64,000 bases of DNA from Lederbergia wuyishanensis (GTDB taxonomy: Bacteria > Bacillota > Bacilli > Bacillales > Bacillaceae_C). The translations under genes and the position numbers were made by a program. Positions 25,635 through 34,001 of the stretch are shown in pieces. Below the pieces are notes generated by a model that was not told where the DNA came from, did not search any database, and was given only the letters and a program-made list of their open reading frames with translations. The DNA is taken from NCBI RefSeq assembly GCF_022900255.1, contig NZ_JALIRM010000019.1, positions 1-64,000 on the forward strand. Direction: 5' to 3'. The stretch's first letter is position 1, and each line of letters opens with the position of its first letter.

Positions 25635-26969
25635 ATGAAAAAGTTTTATCTTTCTTTTCTTATTATGACAATATTTGTGTTATTCCTCGCAGCTTGTAGC
25701 AGCGGGCAGCAATCATCCGGAACTAATAACGATCAAGAAAAAGAAAGTGAGCCAAAAGAAGAAGAAGTTGTACAAGAGGAAGAACCAGAAGAAACGTATG
25801 ATCTAGGCGGCCGAGTAATTAAAATTGTCGATCATTACGACAGAAATCCATTAATTGGTACAGAGTTTGGTGATATTAGACAAGAGTTACTAGAAGCGGC
25901 TGAAAAGAAATACAACGTCAAAATTGAATACGTAGTTGTTCCTTTTGATGAAAAAGTTAACCAATTAACAACTTCTATATTAGCAGGCGATCCTTACGCA
26001 GACATTATTGGACTCAGTGCTACACAAGCAGGACCACTTATTCAACAAGACTTTTTCTACGCATTGGATGACATTGTTGATTTATCTAAATCGAAAATGA
26101 CCCAAGGAATGAAAGACATTGGAAAGGTCAATGAAAAAGCATACATGATGAAATTCCAAGTGAACGAAAGTGGGGGTATGTACTACAACAAAACGATGTT
26201 TGAAGAAGCGGGACTTCAAGATCCATATGAATTACAAAAGAATGGAGAATGGACTTGGGAAGCGATGCTTGACGCAGCTAAAAAGCTGACAAAAGACGGG
26301 GTATATGGATTAAGCGCAGACCCAAGTATTATTTCTGAGTACTCTATTTTTTCAAATGATGCACAGTTTCTTGACACAAATACTGGGGAAATTGTTTTAG
26401 ATTCGCCAAATTCTATTGAAGCATTAGATTTCGTTGTATCGCTTTATAACGAACATAAAGTAATCAAGCCTAATGAAGGAAATGACTGGGAGGATCCTCG
26501 CAGATATTTCACTGAAGGATTAGTAGGTATGACACAAGGATGGATTTGGGAAGCTTATGACCGTGTGGAAGCTCCGTTTGAATGGGGCTATGTAATGTGG
26601 CCAAAAGGACCTAAAGCGTCTTCAAACGTAGTTCCTCTATCCGACGTATCTGGTGACTTCATTCCTAAAGGGGTTAAAGATCCAGAAGTGGTATACAAAA
26701 TCTGGGAAGATTTGCAGATTTGGGATGGTTGGGAAGACGATGTAGTTGATTGGTTTGAAAGCGTTTTACCAAGTGAAGAAGCAATTGATACTGCTGTCAC
26801 AATGTTAGACAACATCAAGCCAAACTATTGGAAAGTTTATAATCTCAACGATGCATTTTACGAAACATTCTCCAACATTGCACACGGAGAAGAGTCGCCA
26901 ACTCAAGCAATCGCTAAAATCAAAGGCGAAGCACAAGCTCGAGTCGATGAGTTTTTAGGTAAAAAATAG
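25635..26969 (+). CDS. Sugar ABC transporter substrate-binding lipoprotein, copy 3
   Basis: A 444-residue paralogue of the proteins at 6293 and 8248. The signal peptide is MKKFYLSFLIMTIF with lipobox LAAC and Cys21, then an acidic Glu-rich linker. Family-shared blocks include YDLGGRVIKIVDHYD, NESGGMYYNKTMFEEAG, WTWEAMLDAAKKLT and a C-terminus GEAQARVDEFLGKK. The ATG at 25635 has GGGAGGG 6 bases upstream; an in-frame TTG at 25572 would add a non-signal extension. It heads the long transporter region to 38520 and is the most likely partner of the permeases there. Confidence 0.93.
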   Translation: MKKFYLSFLIMTIFVLFLAACSSGQQSSGTNNDQEKESEPKEEEVVQEEEPEETYDLGGRVIKIVDHYDRNPLIGTEFGDIRQELLEAAEKKYNVKIEYVVVPFDEKVNQLTTSILAGDPYADIIGLSATQAGPLIQQDFFYALDDIVDLSKSKMTQGMKDIGKVNEKAYMMKFQVNESGGMYYNKTMFEEAGLQDPYELQKNGEWTWEAMLDAAKKLTKDGVYGLSADPSIISEYSIFSNDAQFLDTNTGEIVLDSPNSIEALDFVVSLYNEHKVIKPNEGNDWEDPRRYFTEGLVGMTQGWIWEAYDRVEAPFEWGYVMWPKGPKASSNVVPLSDVSGDFIPKGVKDPEVVYKIWEDLQIWDGWEDDVVDWFESVLPSEEAIDTAVTMLDNIKPNYWKVYNLNDAFYETFSNIAHGEESPTQAIAKIKGEAQARVDEFLGKK

Positions 26970-27000
26970 GATTCTCTAAATCTATTAGGTTTTTAAAATG

Positions 27001-27048
27001 GAAATTCCCGTCTATGTAAATATGCGTAAACGGGAATTTCTAAAAAAA
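27001..27048 (+). terminator. Terminator or attenuator after binding protein copy 3
   Basis: GAAATTCCCGT (27001-27011) pairs perfectly with ACGGGAATTTC (27030-27040), followed by TAAAAAAAG rather than a T-run. On the plus strand it lacks a U-tract, so it may act as an mRNA 3' stabiliser with partial readthrough into 27130. Confidence 0.55.
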
Positions 27049-27129
27049 GAATTCTAAAGCCTGGAAAGAAAAGATTATTAAATAACAAAGTTAAATAATA
27101 AAGCAAAAAAATGGCAGGAGGTGGTTTTA

Positions 27130-30033
27130 ATGTTCAATCGCCAAACAAGAAAATGTATTACCTTTTTAACAGTATTTATGATGTTTTATTCTGGATTGTA
27201 TCTACCTACCTTTAATCAAAAAACCTATGCCGAGTCTGAAACAGACATGCCTGCATCAGACGAAAGTTTCATTAGAAAAGATTTATATTCCCAGTATATA
27301 AATGAATATAAAAATGCACCTAAACCCCAATCAGAAATCCTTATCGAAGGAGAAGAATTTGCTGCCTCCAACGACATGAACCCTGAAATCCTAACAAATT
27401 TTGAAGGTATGAATGGCAAGGCTGTTAAAACAGAAGAAACAGGATCGATTACGTGGGAATTTGATGTCAAAGAAGAAGGACTATATAACATACAGTTAAA
27501 ATATTTTCCGATTGAAGGGAAAAGCTCCTCTGCCGAAAGAGAACTTCTTATTAATGGGAAAGTACCTTTCCAAGGTGCTGCGACTTTAACCTTCTCTCGC
27601 TCTTGGAAAAATGAGTTGCCTGAAATTGAACGTGATAATCGTGGGAATGATTTGAGGCCAAGACAGGTTGAGGATCCAATTTGGATGGAAGTCGATCTCC
27701 AAGATAGTGAAGGTTATTATACTGAACCGTATTTATTTTATTTTAATAAAGGTAAAAATTCAATTTCCTTAGTTTCTTCTAGAGAACCGCTACTCATAGA
27801 TTACATAAAGTTGTACCAGGTGAAAGACATTCCAACTTACGAAGAGGTTAAAGCTGAATACGAGAAAATGGGATATAAGGAAACAGATGGCGTTCAATTA
27901 AAGATTCAAGGTGAAGATGCCACATTAAAATCGGCACCAACTTTATATTCAATAAATGATCGCACGAGTCCTTCGACTGAACCGTATGATATATCCAAAA
28001 TCCGTATGAATACGATTGGTGGCTATAACTGGAGATGGCCGGGCCAGTGGATTACATGGAAAGTGGATGTACCTGAAGATGGATTATATAAGCTTGGATT
28101 AAAATATAAGCAAAATATGCTGAGAGGTCTTTTTTCAGCAAGGAAGCTGCTTATAAACGATGAAGTGCCATTTAAAGAAGTGGAAAATATTCCTTTTTAC
28201 TTTCATAACAGTTGGGAATTGGATGTACTCGGCGGGGAAGATCCATATTTATTTTATTTACCGAAAGGCACAAACGAAATTAAGCTTGAAGTTACACTCG
28301 GAGATGTTGCTCCACTTCTTCGCACAGTTGAATCTAGTGTTCTAGAATTGAACTATATTTATCGGAAAATTCTGATGGTTACTGGTGCAGTGCCAGATCC
28401 ATATAGAGACTATCAACTTGAAAAGCACATTCCTGAAATGACGGAAATCTTTAGTAGACAAAGCAAAATTTTATATAAAGTTTCCGAAGAACTGGAAAGG
28501 GTGACTGGAGAAAAAAGTGATCAAACAGCAATTCTTAATACAATGGCATACCAGTTAGAGGACTTTGTGAAACGTCCAGAAACCATTCAAAGACGACTTG
28601 ATACGTATAAAATCAATGTTGGTGGACTTGGTACATGGATATTAACGGTTAGAGAACAACCTTTAGAAATAGATTATTTTGTAGTTGCCTCACCAAAAGA
28701 AAAGATGCCAAAGCCAGACGCAACAGTCATAAGTAAAGCGATCCATGAAGTAGGCAGTTTTTTCTATTCATTCATTGAGGACTATAACAGTATTGGAAAC
28801 GTTTCCGATGAAGAAGATGACAACACGATTACGGTTTGGATCGGGACTGGTCGTGACCAAGCACAAGTATTGAAATCGATGATTGATGATACTTTTACTC
28901 CACAAACGAATATTAATGTCAATTTGAAGCTTGTACAAATGAACGTATTGCTTCCTGCAACATTAGCTGGACAAGGTCCTGATGTGGCAATGCAGATTCA
29001 GAACGATATACCGGTTAACTATGCGATGCGTAATGCTGTCGCGGACTTAACTCAGTTCGATGATTTTGAAACAGTTCAAACGAGATTTAGGGATAGTGCT
29101 GTATTGCCATTCCGATTTAATGATGGAGTATATGCCCTTCCAGAGCAGCAAGTGTTCAGTATGATGTTTTACCGGAAAGATATTTTTGAGGAATATGGTT
29201 TAAAGGTTCCAGAAACTTGGGATGAGCTATATGAAATATTGCCCGCTTTACAGAAAAATCACATGGAAATGGCATTACCGCTAGATCCTCCTGCACAAAT
29301 GGTGAACTTAATTCCGAATCAAACATTCACAATGATGCTCTTCCAAAATGATGGAAAACTGTACAAGGAAAAAGATATAGGCAGTGCTTTAGACTCGGAA
29401 ATGTCAATGGAAGCTTTTAAAAATTGGACAAGTCTTTATACGAACTATAAATTGCCGCTGCAATTTGATTTCCCGAACCGTTTCAGAACAGGGGAAATGC
29501 CAATTGGTATTGCAGATTATACGTTCTATAACCATCTATCCGTTTCTGCTCCTGAAATAAGAGGCTTATGGGAATTTGTTCAAATTCCAGGAACTCCGCA
29601 AAATGACGGAACGATAAGACGAGAGGTTAGCAGCTCGGGAACATCTGCCATTTTGATGGAGCAATCAAAAAATAAAGAGGCTTCATGGGAGTTTTTAAAA
29701 TGGTGGACAAGTAAAGAAGTACAGGTTCGTTTTGGAAGGGAAATGGAAGGATTGATGGGTGCGGCTGCTCGATATCCGACTGCGAATATAGAAGCATTGA
29801 AAGAGCTCCCTTGGCCTGTAAAAGATTATGAACAGTTAGAAAAACAGTGGCAATGGGTACGTGGAGTGCCTGAGGTTCCAGGGGGATATTTTACTGGAAG
29901 GCATTTAGACAACGCATTTAGGGAAGTTGTCAACAATGGTACAAATCCTCGAGAAGCTTTAAATGATTTCATTATTTATATAGATGATGAAATCCGGGTT
30001 AAGAGGAAAGAATTTAATTTGCCACTGGAATAG
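27130..30033 (+). CDS. Secreted fusion: carbohydrate-binding-like domains plus family 1 solute-binding domain
   Basis: A 967-residue exported protein. The signal peptide ends around TYA (residue 36), with no lipobox cysteine, so it is probably released or held by contacts rather than lipidated. Residues about 45-230 and 260-400 are two similar beta-rich modules (EGEEFAAS and GEDATL starts; GSITWEFDVKEEGLYNIQLKY and WITWKVDVPEDGLYKLGLKY), each resembling CBM6/35-like modules. A helical linker follows. From about 545 the chain is a solute-binding fold: ITVWIGTGRDQAQVL, LLPATLAGQGPDVAMQ, MMFYRKDIFEEYGLKVPETW. AGGAGGT lies 7 bases before ATG 27130. It precedes permease pair 1. Confidence 0.88.
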   Translation: MFNRQTRKCITFLTVFMMFYSGLYLPTFNQKTYAESETDMPASDESFIRKDLYSQYINEYKNAPKPQSEILIEGEEFAASNDMNPEILTNFEGMNGKAVKTEETGSITWEFDVKEEGLYNIQLKYFPIEGKSSSAERELLINGKVPFQGAATLTFSRSWKNELPEIERDNRGNDLRPRQVEDPIWMEVDLQDSEGYYTEPYLFYFNKGKNSISLVSSREPLLIDYIKLYQVKDIPTYEEVKAEYEKMGYKETDGVQLKIQGEDATLKSAPTLYSINDRTSPSTEPYDISKIRMNTIGGYNWRWPGQWITWKVDVPEDGLYKLGLKYKQNMLRGLFSARKLLINDEVPFKEVENIPFYFHNSWELDVLGGEDPYLFYLPKGTNEIKLEVTLGDVAPLLRTVESSVLELNYIYRKILMVTGAVPDPYRDYQLEKHIPEMTEIFSRQSKILYKVSEELERVTGEKSDQTAILNTMAYQLEDFVKRPETIQRRLDTYKINVGGLGTWILTVREQPLEIDYFVVASPKEKMPKPDATVISKAIHEVGSFFYSFIEDYNSIGNVSDEEDDNTITVWIGTGRDQAQVLKSMIDDTFTPQTNINVNLKLVQMNVLLPATLAGQGPDVAMQIQNDIPVNYAMRNAVADLTQFDDFETVQTRFRDSAVLPFRFNDGVYALPEQQVFSMMFYRKDIFEEYGLKVPETWDELYEILPALQKNHMEMALPLDPPAQMVNLIPNQTFTMMLFQNDGKLYKEKDIGSALDSEMSMEAFKNWTSLYTNYKLPLQFDFPNRFRTGEMPIGIADYTFYNHLSVSAPEIRGLWEFVQIPGTPQNDGTIRREVSSSGTSAILMEQSKNKEASWEFLKWWTSKEVQVRFGREMEGLMGAAARYPTANIEALKELPWPVKDYEQLEKQWQWVRGVPEVPGGYFTGRHLDNAFREVVNNGTNPREALNDFIIYIDDEIRVKRKEFNLPLE

Positions 30034-30045
30034 GAGGGGGACACC

Positions 30046-31026
30046 ATTTTATCAGAGACAAAGCAAACGGAAGCTACTGTCGCAAGACCCGTTGCTGAGA
30101 TAGTAAAGCTTCCTTCAGGAAAGCCGACATTCTTTCAAAAAGTAAAACGGAATATCAGTATCCATAAACATTCATACATTTTAATGGCGCCTTACTTTAC
30201 ACTGTTCTTTCTCTTTACGGTTCTTCCTGTACTAATTTCAATTGGGATTAGCTTTACGTATTTTAACATGTTGGAAGCGCCGCGCTGGGTAGGATGGGAT
30301 AACTACGCGAGATTATTTTTAGAAGATGATGTATTTTTAATATCTTTAAAAAATACAATTGTTTTCGCTGCAGTAACAGGACCTGTAAGTTATATAGCAT
30401 GTTTTGTGTTCGCATGGGTTATTAATGAATTTCCACCTAAATTTAGAGCGTTTATGACATTAATATTCTTTGCACCTTCAATTTCGGGAAATATTTACTT
30501 TATATGGCTTGTTGTTTTCTCAGGTGACACTTACGGCTATGCAAATGGATTTTTAATGAAGATTGGATTAATTTATGAGCCGATTCAATGGCTGCAAGAT
30601 CCAAAATATATGCTTGCAATCGTTATGTTAGTTCAGTTATGGCTAAGTTTAGGAACAAGTTTCCTTGCATTTATCGCTGGGTTGCAAACAATTGATCGGA
30701 CACTGTTTGAAGCAGGGGCAATTGATGGAATACGAAATAGATGGCAGGAGTTATGGTATATTACATTGCCATCGATGAAGCCACAATTATTGTTTGGAGC
30801 GGTAATTCAAATTACAACCTCCTTTGCTGTGGCTGATGTATCGATGGCGCTCGCAGGATTTCCGAGTGTTCAATACGCAGCTCATACGATTGTCACACAC
30901 TTAATTGATTATGGAACAATTCGTTTTGAAATGGGATATGCATCGTCTATTGCAACAATTCTGTTCATTATTATGATGGCGACAAACTTGATTACACAAA
31001 AGTTACTGCGGAAGGTGGGTGAATAA
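30046..31026 (+). CDS. Carbohydrate ABC transporter permease (pair 1, first subunit), apparent ATT start
   Basis: A 326-residue inner-membrane permease of the MalF/UgpA/LplB type, with six predicted helices after a 46-residue cytoplasmic tail. The docking loop is EAGAIDGIRNRWQELWYITLPSMKP. The first ATG (30184) sits inside the first membrane region, whereas in-frame coding sequence extends back to ATT at 30046, 5 bases after AGGAGGGGG; no ATG, GTG, TTG or CTG lies between, and the preceding in-frame codon block starts at the previous gene's TAG. ATT is a rare but known bacterial start. A reader preferring canonical starts would annotate 30184. Confidence 0.88.
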   Translation: MLSETKQTEATVARPVAEIVKLPSGKPTFFQKVKRNISIHKHSYILMAPYFTLFFLFTVLPVLISIGISFTYFNMLEAPRWVGWDNYARLFLEDDVFLISLKNTIVFAAVTGPVSYIACFVFAWVINEFPPKFRAFMTLIFFAPSISGNIYFIWLVVFSGDTYGYANGFLMKIGLIYEPIQWLQDPKYMLAIVMLVQLWLSLGTSFLAFIAGLQTIDRTLFEAGAIDGIRNRWQELWYITLPSMKPQLLFGAVIQITTSFAVADVSMALAGFPSVQYAAHTIVTHLIDYGTIRFEMGYASSIATILFIIMMATNLITQKLLRKVGE

Positions 31027-31029
31027 CTG

Positions 31030-31899
31030 ATGGAATTAGCACTTCCGAGGAGAAGAAAAAAGAAGCTTAATCGCTCTTGGTACGGAACATTTTTTCTCTT
31101 CATTTTCCTAGGTTTATTCGGATCATTTATGGCTCTGCCGTTAGTCTATACAATCAATAATGCTTTCAAGCCATTAGATGAAATCTTTCTTTTCCCACCT
31201 AGGTTTTTTGTTAGAAATCCGACCATTAATAACTTCATAGATTTATTTAATTTAATGGCAGATTCTTGGGTTCCATTTACGAGATATGCGTTTAATACAT
31301 TCTTTATCACAATAGTGGGTACAGCGGGTCACATTATATTTGCGGCCGCAGCAGCGTATCCACTTGCAAAGCACAAATTTCCTGGATCGAATATTCTTTT
31401 TAATATTGTTATTTTGTCCTTAATGTTTTCGCCTCACGTTACGGCGATTCCTAACTATATTACGATGGCTACTCTTGGATGGGTAGATACATATTGGTCC
31501 ATCATTGTTCCATCGTTCGCCTTTTCACTAGGCCTCTATTTAATGAAGCAGTTTATGGAACAGATCCCTGATACACTGCTCGAGGCCGCAAGAATTGATG
31601 GTGCAAGTGAGTATCGAATATTTTGGACAATCGTTATGCCGATGGTGAAGCCGGCTTGGCTTACGTTGATGATTTTATTATTCCAACAATTATGGGGAAC
31701 AGATGGTGGAAACTTTATTTATAGCGAAGAATTGAAAACAATGCACTATGCGATGGGGCAGATTATTCAAGGGGGAATTGCTCGTGCAGGTGCAGCAGCG
31801 GCAGTTGCATTACTCCTCATGTCCGTCCCTATTACAGTCTTTTTGTTCTCGCAAGCTAGCATTATACAGACAATGTCTTCTTCTGGGATGAAGGATTAG
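31030..31899 (+). CDS. Carbohydrate ABC transporter permease (pair 1, second subunit)
   Basis: A 289-residue permease of the MalG/UgpE/LplC type with six predicted membrane helices. The cytoplasmic docking loop LLEAARIDGASEYRIFWTIVMPMVKP is clear. It starts four bases after the previous stop, indicating translational coupling. With the 30046 protein it should form the heterodimeric channel receiving substrate from the 25635 or 27130 binding proteins. No ATPase gene accompanies the pair. Confidence 0.94.
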   Translation: MELALPRRRKKKLNRSWYGTFFLFIFLGLFGSFMALPLVYTINNAFKPLDEIFLFPPRFFVRNPTINNFIDLFNLMADSWVPFTRYAFNTFFITIVGTAGHIIFAAAAAYPLAKHKFPGSNILFNIVILSLMFSPHVTAIPNYITMATLGWVDTYWSIIVPSFAFSLGLYLMKQFMEQIPDTLLEAARIDGASEYRIFWTIVMPMVKPAWLTLMILLFQQLWGTDGGNFIYSEELKTMHYAMGQIIQGGIARAGAAAAVALLLMSVPITVFLFSQASIIQTMSSSGMKD

Positions 31900-31914
31900 G
31901 GGGGAGGAAGAGAA

Positions 31915-33375
31915 ATGAAACTTTTTATCAAAAGTGTTTGTCTATTAGCAGCAATCATGATTTTTACTACAATCATGGCGCCGTTTACCTCCGCGGCATC
32001 TCCATATGAGGGATACAATTATTCTTATTGGAAGAAGTCTGTTCCATCTGCTATTCCATATTTACCTGACATTGTTGTTGATGGAAGACATACAGAATAC
32101 GGTTTGCTCAATGCTCCAGATGATATGTATGTAAGAAATGACAAGATTTATATTTTAGATACAGGAAACGATCGAATCGTTATTCTTAATCAAAAATATG
32201 AGTTTTTAAAAGAGATTAAAGATTTTCAACATAACGCAAAAAAAGATCAATTCAGTAAGCCGCAGGGGATTTTTGTCACTGAAGAGGAACACATATATGT
32301 GGCGGATACCGGGAATCGGCGAATAGTACAGTTGACAGGAACAGGGGATTTTATAAGAGAAATAGGTCCTCCTGAATCTGATGTTATTCGTAAGGGATTT
32401 GAATACCACCCTGTTAAAATTGCCGTTGATAAAGCACAGCGAATTTATGTGATTGGTAGAGGTATTTACGACGGTATCATTGAGTTTGACCCTGACGGTA
32501 TGTTCACAGGATATACGGGAGCTAATAAAGTTAAATTTAAGCCGATTGACTATTTTTGGAGATTGATAGCCACAAAAGAGCAAAGAGCTAAAATGGCATT
32601 GTTTTTACCGATTGAATTTAACAATCTGGATCTTGATGAGGATGGCTTTATTTATACTACAAACTCAGAAAGAAATACAACTACTCCCTTGCAACGACTG
32701 AATCCAACAGGAACGGATGTCATCCGTAAAGAAGGTTATCATCCGATAATAGGTGATATTCAGTTTACATATAGAGGGGAAAACGCAGGTGGAACGACAT
32801 TCATTGATGTAAATGTCAATGAATACGGTATGTACAGTGGTCTCGATTTAAAGAAGGGAAGAGTCTTCACATATGACGAGGACGGGAATTTATTATACAT
32901 TTTCGGAAAAATCGGTGATCAAGTAGGTACATTTAAGACGCCTTCTGCGATTGAAAGAGTAGGTGAAGATATCCTTGTACTTGATAAAGGCTACAACAAT
33001 CTAATTGTTTTTAAACCGACAGAATTTGGCCGAAATGTAAATGAAGCTGTAAGACATTATCATCTAGGCGAAGACAAGGAATCAGCTGCTTATTGGGAAA
33101 AGGTATTGAGACTGGACGCAAACTTTGAAGTTGCTTATGTAGGTATAGGAAAAGCACGCCTGATGGAAGGCAAGAACAAAGAAGCAATGACCTATTTCAA
33201 AAACGGAAACAGTAAAAAGTATTACTCAAAAGCCTTTAAACGATATAGACAGGAAATTCTTAGAGAGAATTTCGGAGTAATGATGACGACGATCGTACTT
33301 ATTCCTTTGTTATATATCGGATTTAGAGTGTATCGAAGCGTTAGAAGAAGGAGGGCGAGTGCAGTTGTGGAATGA
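31915..33375 (+). CDS. Secreted NHL-repeat beta-propeller protein with C-terminal helical repeat and membrane anchor
   Basis: A 486-residue protein. The signal peptide MKLFIKSVCLLAAIMIF ends near TSA (residue 27). NHL-type blades are visible as LNAPDDMYVRNDKIYILDTGNDRIVILN, SKPQGIFVTEEEHIYVADTGNRRIVQL and FKTPSAIERVGEDILVLDKGYNN. A short TPR-like segment follows (RHYHLGEDKESAAYWEKVL, VAYVGIGKARLMEGKNKEA). One membrane helix near residue 455 is followed by RRRR, giving an extracellular propeller tethered by the C-terminus. The adjacent YIP1 gene overlaps its end. The function is unknown; a scaffold or glycan-binding role at the transporter is a guess. Confidence 0.85.
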   Translation: MKLFIKSVCLLAAIMIFTTIMAPFTSAASPYEGYNYSYWKKSVPSAIPYLPDIVVDGRHTEYGLLNAPDDMYVRNDKIYILDTGNDRIVILNQKYEFLKEIKDFQHNAKKDQFSKPQGIFVTEEEHIYVADTGNRRIVQLTGTGDFIREIGPPESDVIRKGFEYHPVKIAVDKAQRIYVIGRGIYDGIIEFDPDGMFTGYTGANKVKFKPIDYFWRLIATKEQRAKMALFLPIEFNNLDLDEDGFIYTTNSERNTTTPLQRLNPTGTDVIRKEGYHPIIGDIQFTYRGENAGGTTFIDVNVNEYGMYSGLDLKKGRVFTYDEDGNLLYIFGKIGDQVGTFKTPSAIERVGEDILVLDKGYNNLIVFKPTEFGRNVNEAVRHYHLGEDKESAAYWEKVLRLDANFEVAYVGIGKARLMEGKNKEAMTYFKNGNSKKYYSKAFKRYRQEILRENFGVMMTTIVLIPLLYIGFRVYRSVRRRRASAVVE

Positions 33376-33985
33376 GCTAATTAAATATCCTTTTTATGTC
33401 ATTGTTCATCCATTTAAAGGGTTCTGGGATGTTAAATATGAAGGAAAAGGAAAACCACAAATTGCTTTATCCATCCTATTACTATTAACCCTTGTTATTA
33501 CGTTAAAACGCCAGTTTACAGGGTTTATTGTAAATTTTAGCAATCCTAACACATTAAACAGTATTGATGAATTAATTTTCATTGTCTTGCCATTCTTTCT
33601 TTTCTGTATTGCTAACTGGGCAATCACAACGTTGATGGATGGAGAAGGAAAATTTATTGAAATCATTACGGTAACAGCTTATGCACTATTGCCAATGGTC
33701 ATTATTTACGCTGCTACTACCATCATCAGTAATTTTATAACGTTTGAAGAGGCTCCACTCTTCTTTTTACTAGAATCAATTGCAATGTTTTGGTTCCTTG
33801 GATTGTTATTTGTAGGAATCATGACAGTCCATCAATATTCAGTCAGTAAGACAATTGCTACGTTTATTATTACAGCAATGGTTATGGGTGTAATGATCTT
33901 TTTAGGTTTGCTGTTTTTCAGTTTAATTCAACAATTAGTGACGTTTGTAGAAACGGTCTATAAAGAAATCATATACCGGCTTTAG
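33359..33985 (+). CDS. YIP1-family multi-pass membrane protein
   Basis: A 208-residue integral membrane protein with about five hydrophobic segments, starting FKGFWDVKYEGKGKPQIAL after a short N-terminus; this pattern is typical of bacterial YIP1-domain proteins. The start is GTG 33359 or TTG 33365; both lie behind GGAGGG and inside the end of the upstream gene. It sits between the NHL propeller and the DUF5696 protein, an arrangement that suggests the three form a membrane-associated unit. Biochemical function unknown. Confidence 0.82.
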   Translation: MQLWNELIKYPFYVIVHPFKGFWDVKYEGKGKPQIALSILLLLTLVITLKRQFTGFIVNFSNPNTLNSIDELIFIVLPFFLFCIANWAITTLMDGEGKFIEIITVTAYALLPMVIIYAATTIISNFITFEEAPLFFLLESIAMFWFLGLLFVGIMTVHQYSVSKTIATFIITAMVMGVMIFLGLLFFSLIQQLVTFVETVYKEIIYRL

Positions 33986-34001
33986 AAGGGAGGTTAGCGA
34001 T

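Noticed and set aside
28795-28806. GGAAACGTTTCC palindrome
   Set aside because: It resembles a catabolite-responsive element but lies deep inside the 27130-30033 coding region; treated as a chance consequence of codons.
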